DNA of 64,000 bases from Alishewanella tabrizica (GTDB lineage: Bacteria > Pseudomonadota > Gammaproteobacteria > Enterobacterales > Alteromonadaceae): the NCBI RefSeq assembly GCF_014652375.1, contig NZ_BMYR01000008.1:124001-188000 (forward strand), in the 5' to 3' direction. How positions within the stretch are numbered: the first letter of the stretch is position 1; every line of letters begins with the position of its first letter. The position numbers and the translations under genes were made by a program. This document shows positions 47,701 to 57,529 of the stretch, piece after piece. A model generated the notes under the pieces. That model searched no databases, was not told where the DNA came from, and was given only the letters and a program-made list of their open reading frames with translations.

Positions 47701-47760
47701 ATGAAAATAAAAATGTCAGCACTTACCACCATTATTATTACCACCAACCCTGCGGGGTAG
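47701..47760 (+). CDS. thrL: thr operon leader peptide
   Basis: The 19-codon frame encodes MKIKMSALTTIIITTNPAG. It contains four Thr codons and a run of three Ile codons, the regulatory codons expected for attenuation of threonine synthesis by charged tRNA(Thr) and tRNA(Ile). It is followed at once by an attenuator hairpin and then thrA. The Shine-Dalgarno is weak. E. coli ThrL has the same design (Thr/Ile repeats ending in a Gly/Ala-rich tail). Confidence 0.85.
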   Translation: MKIKMSALTTIIITTNPAG

Positions 47761-47783
47761 GAGGTCGGCGGTGTGTTGTCTGT

Positions 47784-47822
47784 AAAAAGGCCCGTGACCT
47801 CAAAGGTTCGGGCCTTTTTTTT
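47784..47822 (+). terminator. Threonine attenuator (Rho-independent terminator)
   Basis: AAAGGCCCG...CGGGCCTTT with an inner ACCT/AGGT pairing is followed by eight T residues. The bases GACCTC (47796-47801) in its inner part can pair instead with GAGGTC (47761-47766) directly after the thrL stop. This provides the alternative antiterminator structure expected when the ribosome stalls in thrL. Confidence 0.85.
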
Positions 47823-47948
47823 AGCCTTTTTACTAGGCTATTGGTCTACGATAACAAAACTACGGATACCCAAAAAGCTTAAAGCACAAACCAAAGGGGT
47901 TATGCGCAAAGTGCAATGGGAAAGACTTGAAGGCGCGAGGAGAAAGAT

Positions 47949-50405
47949 ATGAGAGTGCTAAAATTTGGCGGGTCATCATTGGCGTCAGTAAGCCGATTTT
48001 CTGAAGTGGCCGAGATTGTGATGCAACAGGCTGCTACCGAGCAAGTATGTTTGGTGTTATCTGCGCCGCAAGGCGTGACCAATACGCTAGTAGAACTAAC
48101 CGATTTGGCCTACTTAGGCACAGATTTTCAGGCATTACTTAACCAATTAGAACAGCGTTATCAGTTGTTATTAAATGCAGTGGCATACTTAAGTGAACAG
48201 CAAAAAGCCGGAGTTTCGCAGCTAATTAGCCAGCAAATTCAACAATTGAGCTGGCAATTACAGGGCATGAGTTTGTTACGTTTTTGTCCTGATCATATTA
48301 AGGCGCAAATTTTAGGGTTAGGTGAACAATTTAGTGTCGCCTTAATGACTGCCCTGTTACAGGCGCAGGGGGCAGATGTAATTGCGCTAGATGCTGTGCA
48401 ATTAGTAAAAAGTCAGGGCGATTATCTGAATGCCACAGCAGATGTTTCTGCCACGTCGGTAACCTTAACGCAGGCAATTGCTCAACGCCATGCGGCTGTC
48501 TATGTGTTAGCCGGTTTTGTTTCCAGTAACGCACAAGGTGAAACCGCACTGCTTGGACGCAATGGCTCTGATTATTCTGCCGCAGTCATTGCAGCCGCTA
48601 TTCGGGCTAGCGCCTGTGAAATTTGGACAGATGTGGATGGTGTGTACAGTGCGGATCCGCGCCAGGTTAAACAAACGCGTTTAATTGATCGGCTTTCATA
48701 CGATGAGGCCATGGAACTGTCGTATTTCGGTGCAAAAGTGTTACACCCAAAAACGATTGGCCCGTTAGCCAGAGTCCAGATCCCTTGTTATATCAAAAAC
48801 ACCTTAAACCCGAGCGCACCAGGAACCTGTATTGATGTACAAGGAGACGGTGAGGCATTGGTTAAAGGCATTTCAAGTTTAGAGCATTTGGCATTAATTA
48901 CTGTGTCTGGACCCGGCTTAAAAGGTGTGGTGGGGATGGCCAGTCGCGTCTTTGCGTCCATGGCCCGTTCACAAATTTCTGTGAGTTTAATCACTCAATC
49001 GTCTTCTGAATTCAGTATTAGTTTTTGTGTCCCACAATTGCATTTAACCGCGGCGAAAAAAGCCTTGGAAGCCGAGTTTGAGTTAGAATTGCAAAATAAA
49101 CTGCTGCGTCCCTTAAGTATTTTATCGGATATGGCGATTGTGAGTTTGGTGGGAGATGGTATGCGGCAACATCAAGGCGTCGCCGCCAAGTTTTTTGCCT
49201 CGTTAGCACAAGCCCGTGTCAACGTTGTCGCTATTGCCCAAGATAGCAGCGAGCGTTCAATTTCGGCAGTCGTGGAACAACGCAGCTGTCAAAATGCGGT
49301 AAAGGTCTGTCACGAAAACTTTTTTAGTCATATTCCTAGTATTGATGTGTTTTTAGTGGGATGTGGTGTTGTAGGCGCCGAATTACTGGCACAAATCCAT
49401 CGCCAACAAGCGTTTTTAAAACAACGTCAAGTCAAACTAACCGTGTATGGTATTGCCAATAGTAAGCAATTACTCCTGGCGGCAGAGGGTATTGCTTTAG
49501 ACAGTTGGCAACAACAATTACCGGCGGCTACCGAGCAATTTTCGTTAACAGCACTAAACCGTTTTGTACAAGAGCAGCATTTAACTAACCCGGTTCTAGT
49601 GGATTGCACCAGTGCGCAGCAAGTTGCTGATCAGTATGTCGACTTTTTGGCTGCGGGCTTTCATGTGGTGACGCCTAACAAAAAAGCCAATACTTCCAGT
49701 CTTGATTATTATCATAAGCTTCGTGCGGTTGCGCAGCAGCAACGTCGTCGCTTTTTGTATGAAACCACGGTAGGTGCTGGTTTACCGGTAATTGATACGC
49801 TGCAAGGGTTAATCAATGCGGGTGACGAACTGTTAGCGTTTGAAGGTATTTTGTCGGGTTCATTGTCTTATATCTTTGGAGAGTTAGAAGCCGGTGTGGC
49901 GTTGTCAAAAGTAACCGAAAAAGCCAAAGCGATGGGCTTTACTGAGCCGGATCCGCGTGATGATCTGTCGGGGATGGATGTCGCACGCAAACTGTTAATT
50001 ATGGCGCGCGAGTCAGGTTTGTCTTTGGATCTGTCTGATGTTGAGGTGGAATCGGTGTTGCCTGCTGATTTTGATGCGAGTGGCAGTGTAGAGCATTTTA
50101 TGGCGCGGTTAACAGAAGTCGATTCAGTATTTACTGCAAAATTGCAGCAGGCGAAAGCAGAAGGCAAAGTCCTTCGTTATATAGGTGAAATTCGCCAAGG
50201 CAAATGTAAAGTGGCGATTAAGGCCTTAGCGAGTGATCATCCATTAGCTAAAGTGAAAGATGGCGAAAATGCGCTTTCTATACTGAGCCGCTATTATCAA
50301 CCGATCCCCTTTGTCTTACGGGGATATGGCGCCGGGGCCGCTGTAACGTCTGCGGGTGTGTTTAGCGATATTCTGCGCACACTAAGTTGGCAGCAACAGG
50401 TATAG
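47949..50405 (+). CDS. thrA: Bifunctional aspartokinase I / homoserine dehydrogenase I
   Basis: The 818-residue fusion catalyses the first and third steps of threonine synthesis. The N-terminal aspartokinase (about 1-290) has [11 protein letters not shown] and [15 protein letters not shown]. Two ACT regions (about 315-460; [13 protein letters not shown] and [12 protein letters not shown]) bind threonine as feedback inhibitor. The homoserine dehydrogenase (about 460-818) has [18 protein letters not shown] and GGIL-type [16 protein letters not shown] lies six nt before the ATG. It is preceded by thrL and its attenuator and followed 4 nt later by thrB. Confidence 0.98.
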   Translation: MRVLKFGGSSLASVSRFSEVAEIVMQQAATEQVCLVLSAPQGVTNTLVELTDLAYLGTDFQALLNQLEQRYQLLLNAVAYLSEQQKAGVSQLISQQIQQLSWQLQGMSLLRFCPDHIKAQILGLGEQFSVALMTALLQAQGADVIALDAVQLVKSQGDYLNATADVSATSVTLTQAIAQRHAAVYVLAGFVSSNAQGETALLGRNGSDYSAAVIAAAIRASACEIWTDVDGVYSADPRQVKQTRLIDRLSYDEAMELSYFGAKVLHPKTIGPLARVQIPCYIKNTLNPSAPGTCIDVQGDGEALVKGISSLEHLALITVSGPGLKGVVGMASRVFASMARSQISVSLITQSSSEFSISFCVPQLHLTAAKKALEAEFELELQNKLLRPLSILSDMAIVSLVGDGMRQHQGVAAKFFASLAQARVNVVAIAQDSSERSISAVVEQRSCQNAVKVCHENFFSHIPSIDVFLVGCGVVGAELLAQIHRQQAFLKQRQVKLTVYGIANSKQLLLAAEGIALDSWQQQLPAATEQFSLTALNRFVQEQHLTNPVLVDCTSAQQVADQYVDFLAAGFHVVTPNKKANTSSLDYYHKLRAVAQQQRRRFLYETTVGAGLPVIDTLQGLINAGDELLAFEGILSGSLSYIFGELEAGVALSKVTEKAKAMGFTEPDPRDDLSGMDVARKLLIMARESGLSLDLSDVEVESVLPADFDASGSVEHFMARLTEVDSVFTAKLQQAKAEGKVLRYIGEIRQGKCKVAIKALASDHPLAKVKDGENALSILSRYYQPIPFVLRGYGAGAAVTSAGVFSDILRTLSWQQQV

Positions 50406-50409
50406 TCTT

Positions 50410-51363
50410 ATGCAAAAACAGGTTATAAAACGTTATTATGCGCCGGCCTCCACGGGCAATGTCTCGGTAGGATTTGATTTATTAGGGGCCGCTTTTGAGC
50501 CGATTGATGGCAGTTTGTTGGGCGATGTGCTGGACATTCTTGCAGAAACACCACAATTATCGTTAACGATCAGTGGTCGCTATGTGCACCAGCTACCTGC
50601 CGATACCACGGAAAATCTGATTACTCAGGCATTTTATGCCTTTGAGCAGGCATTGGGTAAACCTTTACCTCGCCTCAGTTTGCATCTGCACAAAAATTTA
50701 CCCGTAGGCAGTGGTTTAGGTTCCAGTGCCTGTTCGATTGTGGTGGCCTTTTATGCCTTTAATGACTATTTTGGTCGACCTTTTACTCAAACACAATTAT
50801 TAACCTTAATGGCGATTGCCGAAGGGGGCGTAAGTGGAAGCGTGCATTATGATAATGTTGCGCCTTCTTACTTAGGGGGCTTGCAATTGATGCTGCCGGA
50901 AAGTCCAAAATTGTGTCGCCAGTTACCTTGGTTTGCTCACTGGCGGGTGGTGCTGTGTTATCCCGGTACAGTGTTATCAACCAAAGCTGCACGTCAGGTA
51001 TTGCCGCAGCAGTTATCATTAGCGCATAGTATCGCTTTTGCGGGGACATTAAGCCGGTTCATTAGTGCGCTGTACAGTGACGATGAGCAGGATGCGGTCA
51101 GTGCATTACACGATCTTATTGCGGAGCCCGCACGTCTCCCTCTGATCCCTGAATTGTTATCGCTGCGTCAGACATTAATGGCTGAGGGGGTTGCACATTT
51201 AGGGATTTCTGGGGCAGGACCAACGTTGTTTGCCGTATGCCAGAATGAAGCGCTGGCAACGGAAACCGCAGACTATCTGCAACGTCATTATGCAAAAAAT
51301 CAGGATGCGCTCACGGTAGTGTGTCGTTTAGCGACATTAGGCGCACGCGCGCTCGAGGACTAA
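50410..51363 (+). CDS. thrB: Homoserine kinase
   Basis: The 317-residue GHMP-family kinase phosphorylates homoserine. APASTGNVSVGFDLLG at the N-terminus and the ATP-phosphate loop LPVGSGLGSSACS (about 98-110) are diagnostic; LGISGAGPTLFAV is the C-terminal GHMP motif. Length is near that in E. coli (310). It lies between thrA (4-nt gap) and thrC (3-nt gap), so the three genes form one tightly packed transcript. Confidence 0.98.
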   Translation: MQKQVIKRYYAPASTGNVSVGFDLLGAAFEPIDGSLLGDVLDILAETPQLSLTISGRYVHQLPADTTENLITQAFYAFEQALGKPLPRLSLHLHKNLPVGSGLGSSACSIVVAFYAFNDYFGRPFTQTQLLTLMAIAEGGVSGSVHYDNVAPSYLGGLQLMLPESPKLCRQLPWFAHWRVVLCYPGTVLSTKAARQVLPQQLSLAHSIAFAGTLSRFISALYSDDEQDAVSALHDLIAEPARLPLIPELLSLRQTLMAEGVAHLGISGAGPTLFAVCQNEALATETADYLQRHYAKNQDALTVVCRLATLGARALED

Positions 51364-51366
51364 CAA

Positions 51367-52650
51367 ATGCAATTAACTAATTTAAAAGTACCTGCAGAGC
51401 AGGTGAGTTTTTTACAAGCCGTTCGTCAAGGTCTGGGGCAGCAACAAGGATTATTTTTTCCAACCTCATGGCCAAAACTTGATATCAATCATTTACTGAG
51501 TTTGCCTTTAGTACAGCGCAGCGCCGAAATTTTATCGGCGTTAATTGGTGATGAGTTAAGCCCGCAGCAAGTACGCGAGATGGTGAGTCAGGCATTTACG
51601 TTTCCAGCACCGCTTGTGGCTGTTAATGCAAATATGCATTGTTTAGAATTGTTTCACGGCCCAACCTTAGCATTTAAAGACTTTGGTGGGCGCTTTATGG
51701 CACAGGCCTTAGCAAAGGCCCAGCAACAACAACACACGACCATTGTTACCGCGACTTCGGGCGATACCGGGGCAGCCGTAGCACATGCTTTTTTTCGCCA
51801 GCCTGGTGTGCAGGTCGTTATTTTATACCCTAAAGGCAAGATCAGTATTTTACAGGAAAAACTATTTACCACGCTGGGTGAAAATATCACCACCTTGGCG
51901 GTAGATGGCGATTTTGATCAGTGCCAAGCACTGGTAAAACAGGTATTTGATGATAAGGCCTTGGTCAGCGAATTTAATATTAATTCAGCTAACTCAATTA
52001 ATATTAGTCGATTATTTGCACAAATTTGCTATTATTTTGAAGCGATTGCGCAGGTTCCCGCTGAGCAGCGCGATCAGGTCGTCATTGCTGTACCCAGTGG
52101 TAATTTTGGTAATTTAACCGCTGGCTTAATTGCCAAAGCATTAGGTCTCCCTATTAAGCGCATGGTTGCTGCAACTAATACTAACGATACAGTTCCCCGT
52201 TATTGGCAAAGTGGTGTGTGGCAGCCGCATGCTACAGTCCCGACTCTCTCAAATGCTATGGATGTTAGTGCGCCAAATAACTGGCCGAGAGTTGAAGCGT
52301 TATTAGCGCAAGGGATGATTGCCCGAAGCGATATTGAAGCGGTGGCGGTAGATGAGGATGACACACAGCTGGGTATGCGTATCTTGGCACAAGAAGGGTA
52401 TTTAAGTGAGCCACACGCAGCGATAGCCTATAAAGCCTTAAAGCGCAGTTTACAGCCTGGTGAAGTAGGTATCTTTTTAGGTACGGCTCATCCAGCAAAG
52501 TTTAAAGAGCAAGTTGAAAATATCTTAGGGAATCCGATTGCGTTGCCGGCTGTGTTAGCGCAGTGCGCAGCAGAGCCAGGATTAAACCTAGATATTCCTG
52601 CAGAATTTGCGGCCTTAGAACAGGTTATTCGTCAAGTGGTACAACGTTAA
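51367..52650 (+). CDS. thrC: Threonine synthase
   Basis: The 427-residue PLP enzyme converts phosphohomoserine to threonine. The PLP lysine is in [29 protein letters not shown] and [14 protein letters not shown] bind the cofactor phosphate. It is the last biosynthetic gene of the operon. Its TAA stop shares one base with the ATG of ung (TAATG), so ung is likely carried on thr mRNA as well. Confidence 0.98.
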   Translation: MQLTNLKVPAEQVSFLQAVRQGLGQQQGLFFPTSWPKLDINHLLSLPLVQRSAEILSALIGDELSPQQVREMVSQAFTFPAPLVAVNANMHCLELFHGPTLAFKDFGGRFMAQALAKAQQQQHTTIVTATSGDTGAAVAHAFFRQPGVQVVILYPKGKISILQEKLFTTLGENITTLAVDGDFDQCQALVKQVFDDKALVSEFNINSANSINISRLFAQICYYFEAIAQVPAEQRDQVVIAVPSGNFGNLTAGLIAKALGLPIKRMVAATNTNDTVPRYWQSGVWQPHATVPTLSNAMDVSAPNNWPRVEALLAQGMIARSDIEAVAVDEDDTQLGMRILAQEGYLSEPHAAIAYKALKRSLQPGEVGIFLGTAHPAKFKEQVENILGNPIALPAVLAQCAAEPGLNLDIPAEFAALEQVIRQVVQR

Positions 52651-53315
52651 TGGACTGGCAAGCGCTACTGAGCGAGGAAAAGCAACAGCCTTATTTTCAA
52701 CACTGTTTAGCACAGATCAAGGAACGTCGTGCTAACGGTACGGTGATTTATCCTGCAGATAGCGAAATTTTTAACGCGTTTAAGTTAACTCGCTTTGCCG
52801 ATCTTAAAGTGGTGATTTTAGGGCAAGATCCTTATCATGGGCCGAACCAAGCACATGGTTTGGCTTTTTCGGTTCGCACCAGTGTGCGTGTGCCGCCTTC
52901 TTTAGTAAATATTTATAAAGAGTTAGCGTTGGAGTATGCAGACTTTCAGCCCCCTAAACACGGTTTTTTACAAAGCTGGGCAGAGCAGGGGGTGTTACTG
53001 TTGAATACCATACTGACCGTTGAAGCCAATACACCCAATTCTCACAGAAAATTAGGCTGGGAAAACTTTACCGATCAAGTGATTCGGCAAATCAGTACAC
53101 ATGCCGAGCATGTGGTTTTTTTGCTCTGGGGATCGCATGCCCAGAAGAAAGCCACGTTAATAGAGGGTAAGCGTCATGCGATTTTAATGGCGCCACATCC
53201 CTCCCCGTTGTCAGCACATCGGGGGTTTATAGGCTGTGGTCATTTTTTACAGACCAATAGCCTTTTAGTGTCAAAAGGACAAAAGCCCATTAACTGGCAC
53301 AGTGTCATGTACTGA
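52650..53315 (+). CDS. ung: Uracil-DNA glycosylase
   Basis: The 221-residue family 1 UDG removes uracil from [21 protein letters not shown] holds the catalytic Asp and water-activating motif, and [13 protein letters not shown] holds the catalytic His and DNA-intercalating loop. The true start is ATG 52650, overlapping the thrC stop by one base; the longer frame from 52563 is a shadow of thrC. No separate promoter is evident, so expression may depend on the thr operon or on an internal promoter within thrC. Confidence 0.97.
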   Translation: MDWQALLSEEKQQPYFQHCLAQIKERRANGTVIYPADSEIFNAFKLTRFADLKVVILGQDPYHGPNQAHGLAFSVRTSVRVPPSLVNIYKELALEYADFQPPKHGFLQSWAEQGVLLLNTILTVEANTPNSHRKLGWENFTDQVIRQISTHAEHVVFLLWGSHAQKKATLIEGKRHAILMAPHPSPLSAHRGFIGCGHFLQTNSLLVSKGQKPINWHSVMY

Positions 53316-53323
53316 TAGCGACA

Positions 53324-53341
53324 CTGACTGTGATCAGTCAG
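53324..53341. repeat. Short hairpin after ung
   Basis: CTGACTG (53324-53330) and CAGTCAG (53335-53341) form a 7-bp stem with a 4-nt loop just after the ung stop; no T-run follows. Confidence 0.35.
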
Positions 53342-53440
53342 GCGCTAGCAAGTGATTTCCTCGAGCCTAAGCGTATGCTCACCCGCTATTCGCTTTATTC
53401 AGGGCGAAATAGCAAAGTGAGGCGGCTTAAACAGGAACCG

Positions 53441-53478
53441 AAAAAAAATGGCTCACGGAAATCCGTGAGCCATTTTTT
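53441..53478. terminator. Bidirectional Rho-independent terminator
   Basis: An A-run, TGGCTCACGGA, a 2-nt turn, TCCGTGAGCCA and six T residues make a 17-bp stem with T-runs on both strands. It would end ung-side transcripts rightward and the DUF3545 gene leftward; the DUF3545 stop codon overlaps its right edge. Confidence 0.92.
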
Positions 53479-53650
53479 ATAATTCGATATCACTTAGCTC
53501 AGGTTCTATCGTCCAATCGATATCACAAAGCTCTTTTTTTAAGCGCTGGCGCTCCTTCAATTCTTCAATTTCACGCCATTTACGTTTAACCGCACGGGTT
53601 TTTGCCGCGGGGCGTTCCAACATATTCAGTAAGTCTTCGAAGCTTTCCAT
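53477..53650 (-). CDS. DUF3545 family protein, 57 residues
   Basis: The small charged protein starts MESFEDLLNMLERPAA. Its basic/helical core KRKWREIEELKERQRLKKEL is the hallmark of DUF3545, a family seen in Vibrio, Shewanella and relatives, and it ends in an acidic tail. Function is unknown. ATG 53650 has GAGG seven nt upstream. The stop lies in the edge of a bidirectional terminator, so it is a single-gene unit. The Trp-Arg-Glu-Ile core in a basic helix suggests nucleic-acid or protein contact, but that is only a guess. Confidence 0.78.
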   Translation of the reverse strand: MESFEDLLNMLERPAAKTRAVKRKWREIEELKERQRLKKELCDIDWTIEPELSDIEL

Positions 53651-53766
53651 ATTACGGCCTCATCTGATGTGGATTATTGTTGTTATTTTCAACAAAGTTT
53701 CTACCATACTTTGGTCGAAATTGAAACAAAAATAACCGTAATACGTGACAGACTGATGACACACCA

Positions 53767-53793
53767 AAGAAAAAGGCTGCAAAAGCAGCCTTT
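53767..53793 (-). terminator. Rho-independent terminator after pgi
   Basis: On the minus strand AAAGGCTGC, TTTT and GCAGCC are followed by TTTTTCTTT, 44 nt after the pgi stop. Confidence 0.85.
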
Positions 53794-53836
53794 ACTAAGC
53801 AAGGTATTCGGCAACGGGTGCCAAAAGTGCCGATGA

Positions 53837-55465
53837 CTATTGCGCGGCTCGACTTTCTAAGAAATGCGCAATTAAACGGGCGGTTGAGCTATCAAAGTTA
53901 CCCGATGTTTTACCACTTAATGCCTGATAAATGGGGCCAGACAGTTGTTTACCTAATTCAACCCCCCATTGATCAAAGCTATTTAGCTCCCAAATAGCGC
54001 CTTGGCAAAACACTTTATGCTCGTAAAGCGCAATTAATGCACCAAGATGATATGGCGATAACTCATCCAGTAGTAGCGTATTACTGGGCTTATTGCCGGG
54101 GGATACTTTATGGGGTGCCAGCGCAGCCGCCGCTTGCTCCGACAGACCTTGTGCTAAGCATTCTGCTGTGGCTTCTTGCAAGGTTTTACCTTGCATAAGT
54201 GCTTGGGTTTGTGCAAAACAATGTGCCGCCAGACGTTGATGCTGATCAGATAAATTATGGCTTACCTGCAACGGCAGAATAAAATCTGCAGGCACTTTTA
54301 ATTGGCTTTGATGCAATAACTGATGATAAGCATGTTGGCCATTAGTCCCAGCATCTCCCCAAATAACGGGGGCAGTAGCATCGGTTAGGGCATGCCCAGC
54401 GCGATCGACTGATTTACCATTACTCTCCATATCCAGTTGTTGCACATAGGAGGGCAGTAAACGTAGATAATGACTGTATGGCAGCAGCGCTTGTGCTTGG
54501 CAGCCAAACCCATTGATGTACCACACGCCTAATAATGCTAGGATCACCGGCAGGTTTTCGCTAAATGGCGTGCTGAAAAAGTGTTGATCCATGTCAGCCG
54601 CGCCGTTCAATAACTGGGCAAAGGCGTCATTGCCAATCATGAGTGCCACGGGGAAACCGATAGCAGACCAAAGAGAATAGCGGCCGCCCACCCAATCCCA
54701 CATGGGTAAAATATGTTGCTCAATGATCCCAAAATCGGCTGCCGCTTGGATGTTGGAGGACGTTGCCCAAAAATGTTGTGCAATAGCGGAACTGTCAGCG
54801 CCAGCGTCTTGAAACCATTGGCGCAGCGCTAACGCATTTTGTTTGGTTTCTTCGGTTCCGAATGATTTGGACGCGACAATAACCAGAGTGGTAGCCGGAT
54901 TTAACGCTTGCGTAATATCGCTAACCACCGCGCCATCAATGTTACCGGCAAAATGCAATTTGACCGGACTACAATGATAGGGTGTTAAAGCCTCAACGGC
55001 CATTTGTGGCCCTAACAGTGAGCCACCAATGCCTACCCAAACAACATCTGTAATAGGTTGGCCTTGGTAGCCAATATACTGTTGCTGATGCAATTGCGTG
55101 ATCAATGCCGCCATTTTCTCGCGACAAGCTAAAATTGCCGCACCAATATCTTCACCGTCTAACGAGAGGTTGCTCAAATTTTGTTGCCGTAAACGGGTAT
55201 GCCAGACAGCCCGTTGCTCGGTATTGTTAATTGCGGCCCCCGCCTGCATTTGTTGGCAAAGCTGTTTAATGGGGCTTTGTGCCGCCAATTGCTGCAGTGT
55301 CTGCCAGCTTTGTTCGTCGATTAAATTTTTAGAATAATCTAGGTAAATGCCACAGGCTTTAGCACTAAAGCGCTTGGCGCGACCCGGTTCTGCGGCAAAC
55401 AGCTCACGTAAAGGCGGTTGCTGCTGCGCTAAAGGTTGCAACAACGCTGATAACGTAATCGACAT
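53837..55465 (-). CDS. pgi: Glucose-6-phosphate isomerase
   Basis: The 542-residue cytosolic enzyme interconverts glucose-6-phosphate and fructose-6-phosphate. SKSFGTEETKQNA and WDWVGGRYSLWSAIG are PGI signatures. The catalytic Glu and His lie in the MESNGKSVDRAG and GTNGQHAYHQL segments, and the C-terminal Lys in NSFDQWGVELGKQL. Length is close to E. coli (549). It starts 18 nt after the tal stop on the same strand, so tal-pgi is one unit linking the pentose phosphate pathway and glycolysis. Confidence 0.97.
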   Translation of the reverse strand: MSITLSALLQPLAQQQPPLRELFAAEPGRAKRFSAKACGIYLDYSKNLIDEQSWQTLQQLAAQSPIKQLCQQMQAGAAINNTEQRAVWHTRLRQQNLSNLSLDGEDIGAAILACREKMAALITQLHQQQYIGYQGQPITDVVWVGIGGSLLGPQMAVEALTPYHCSPVKLHFAGNIDGAVVSDITQALNPATTLVIVASKSFGTEETKQNALALRQWFQDAGADSSAIAQHFWATSSNIQAAADFGIIEQHILPMWDWVGGRYSLWSAIGFPVALMIGNDAFAQLLNGAADMDQHFFSTPFSENLPVILALLGVWYINGFGCQAQALLPYSHYLRLLPSYVQQLDMESNGKSVDRAGHALTDATAPVIWGDAGTNGQHAYHQLLHQSQLKVPADFILPLQVSHNLSDQHQRLAAHCFAQTQALMQGKTLQEATAECLAQGLSEQAAAALAPHKVSPGNKPSNTLLLDELSPYHLGALIALYEHKVFCQGAIWELNSFDQWGVELGKQLSGPIYQALSGKTSGNFDSSTARLIAHFLESRAAQ

Positions 55466-55483
55466 ACTCTTCTCCCCAATGAT

Positions 55484-56434
55484 TTAAAGCTGCGCTTTAA
55501 TCACATCTTCTAATTTACGTTGATCAATGGCAAATTTACGAATGCCCTCAGCGAGCTTTTCGGTTGCCATGGCATCTTCATTTAACGCCCAACGGAATGC
55601 CTGTTCGTTTAGGGGGAGCGGTTTAGGTTGCGTTGCACCGGTATCTTGTAGTTTCACCACCAGTTCCCCTTGTTGCTGACTTAATTCATCCAGTAAGCCT
55701 GGGCTAATCGTCAAGCGATCACATCCCGCAAGGGCTAAAACTTCGCCAACATTTCGGAAGCTGGCGCCCATTACCACGGTAGGATAGCCATGCGTCTTAA
55801 AGAATTGATAAATTTCCCGTACCGACAAAACGCCAGGATCGGTTTCTGCGGTGTACTCTTGTTTCGTATTGGCTTTGTACCAATCTAAAATTCGGCCGAC
55901 AAAAGGAGAGATCAAAAACACGCCGGCTTCGGCACAGGCGCGGGCTTGTGCCATATGAAATAATAACGTTAAATTACACTGAATGCCTTCTTGCTCCAAC
56001 ACTTTTGCGGCTTGGATCCCTTCCCAAGTAGAGGCAATTTTGATTAAGATCCGATCTTTGCTAATGCCATTTTGTTGATAAAGTGCCACTAATTGATGGG
56101 CTTTCGCCAACGTTGCTGTGGTATCAAATGATAAACGCGCATCCACTTCAGTAGAGACACGGCCTGGTACCAGTTTGCTAATAGCGGTACCGACATCTAC
56201 AGCGAATTTATCGCTAGCTAGGCTTAACTGTGCTGCAGCGTCATCGGTTTGTGTTTTAGCAAAGGCTACTGCAGCCGCCAGTAAAGGTTTAGCAAAGTCC
56301 AATTGGCTAGCGTTCAGCAGTAAAGAGGGATTTGTGGTGGCATCTACCGGCCGAAATTGTTCTATGGCGCCGAGATCGCCGCTATCTACTACCACGGTTG
56401 TTACGGCTTTTAATTGACTTAAGAGATCATTCAT
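55484..56434 (-). CDS. tal: Transaldolase
   Basis: The 316-residue TIM-barrel enzyme transfers a dihydroxyacetone unit in the non-oxidative pentose phosphate pathway. [10 protein letters not shown] near the N-terminus and the Schiff-base lysine in [11 protein letters not shown] are diagnostic, with [12 protein letters not shown] further on. It is of the TalB class by length (317 in E. coli). It is co-directional with pgi and divergent from yaaA. In E. coli talB also lies a few kb from thrABC and yaaA. Confidence 0.97.
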   Translation of the reverse strand: MNDLLSQLKAVTTVVVDSGDLGAIEQFRPVDATTNPSLLLNASQLDFAKPLLAAAVAFAKTQTDDAAAQLSLASDKFAVDVGTAISKLVPGRVSTEVDARLSFDTTATLAKAHQLVALYQQNGISKDRILIKIASTWEGIQAAKVLEQEGIQCNLTLLFHMAQARACAEAGVFLISPFVGRILDWYKANTKQEYTAETDPGVLSVREIYQFFKTHGYPTVVMGASFRNVGEVLALAGCDRLTISPGLLDELSQQQGELVVKLQDTGATQPKPLPLNEQAFRWALNEDAMATEKLAEGIRKFAIDQRKLEDVIKAQL

Positions 56435-56547
56435 GTTGTTTAATTACCATTTAAGTGCAGAGATATGCTGAATTATACGGCTATTTGGCCTAATGTGTGG
56501 AAAATGTGTAATAAAAAAACAACATTTTACGACCTGGCCACGGGGAA

Positions 56548-56563
56548 GCCTAATCGATTAGGC
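56548..56563. promoter_or_regulatory. 16-bp perfect palindrome in the tal/yaaA divergent region
   Basis: GCCTAATCGATTAGGC is a perfect 16-bp palindrome about 115 nt upstream of tal and 130 nt upstream of yaaA. Its position between divergent promoters suggests an operator; the regulator is unknown. Confidence 0.45.
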
Positions 56564-56694
56564 ATCGTTTTGCAGATTCCTTTTGCAATCATGCTGCTAA
56601 ACAGCATAATGGGCGTCAGCGCCGTCTGCAAGCTCTCAAGTCGCTATCAGGCGGGATAACCTGCTTACTTTTTTTACTTTAGAGAGATCGTCCT

Positions 56695-57468
56695 ATGTTA
56701 ATGGTTGTTTCGCCCGCCAAAGATTTGGATTTAACGCCTTATTCGCCCACTGTATCGGTAACGCAACCGGCGTTGTTGGCTGACGCCACAGAATTAGCAC
56801 AGGTGTGCAAGGCCTTAACGCCGAGCGATTTAGCATCATTAATGCATATTAGCGACAAATTAGCTGGCTTAAATGCGGCTCGATTTGCGCAGTGGCAACC
56901 GCCTTTTCAACAAGATAATGCTAAAGCCGCACTTTTTATGTTTAATGGTGATGTGTATCAAGGCCTTGCTGCCGAAAGCTTAACGGCAGAGGATTTGGTT
57001 TTTGCACAGCAACACTTACGCATTTTAAGTGGCTTGTATGGTGTATTACGACCTTTAGACTTAATGCAGGCATATCGCCTTGAAATGGGCACAAAACTAG
57101 CCAATCGAAGCGGTGCCGACTTATATGCTTTTTGGCAAAGTAAAATCGCCAATCATTTACAGCAACAATTATCGGCTTTGCAGAGCGATACGCTGCTTAA
57201 TTTAGCCTCTCAAGAATATTTTAAGGCCGTTGACAAAAAACAACTTAACGCCCGTATTATTACGCCAGAGTTCAAAGATTACAAAAATGGTCAGTATAAA
57301 ATCATTAGCTTTTATGCCAAAAAAGCGCGTGGCTTGATGGCACGCTATGTTATTGAGCAACGTTTAACCTCTGCCGCGCAGTTAAGCGCGTTTAATGTCG
57401 CTGGGTATTACTACAGTGCAGCAGATTCAACTGCTGACAAGCCTGTTTTTTTGCGTGAAGCAAACTGA
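56695..57468 (+). CDS. yaaA: Peroxide stress resistance protein YaaA
   Basis: The 257-residue DUF328 family protein has [11 protein letters not shown] at the N-terminus, [34 protein letters not shown] in the middle and ASQEYFKAV further on. In E. coli YaaA lowers free iron and limits oxidative DNA damage under peroxide stress, and it binds DNA. AGAGAGAT lies before the ATG. It is divergent from tal, with a palindrome in between. Confidence 0.95.
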   Translation: MLMVVSPAKDLDLTPYSPTVSVTQPALLADATELAQVCKALTPSDLASLMHISDKLAGLNAARFAQWQPPFQQDNAKAALFMFNGDVYQGLAAESLTAEDLVFAQQHLRILSGLYGVLRPLDLMQAYRLEMGTKLANRSGADLYAFWQSKIANHLQQQLSALQSDTLLNLASQEYFKAVDKKQLNARIITPEFKDYKNGQYKIISFYAKKARGLMARYVIEQRLTSAAQLSAFNVAGYYYSAADSTADKPVFLREAN

Positions 57469-57481
57469 CATTACTTTTTTG

Positions 57482-57505
57482 CCGGTATTTTTGGTAAAAT
57501 ACCGG
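57482..57505. repeat. 10-bp stem-loop between yaaA and gsk
   Basis: CCGGTATTTT (57482-57491) and AAAATACCGG (57496-57505) form a perfect stem with a 4-nt loop, 13 nt after the yaaA stop and 25 nt before the gsk ATG. There is no T-run outside the stem; it could end yaaA transcripts or mask gsk translation. Confidence 0.5.
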
Positions 57506-57529
57506 TCTGTCCTTTGGTGAGCCTACGTT

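Noticed and set aside
49868-50167. 99-codon antisense frame in thrA
   Set aside because: Antisense to the homoserine dehydrogenase domain, with no ribosome site.
56465-56659. 64-codon rightward frame between tal and yaaA
   Set aside because: It has low-complexity composition and no Shine-Dalgarno, and lies over the promoter region and the palindrome; I treat the stretch as regulatory DNA.
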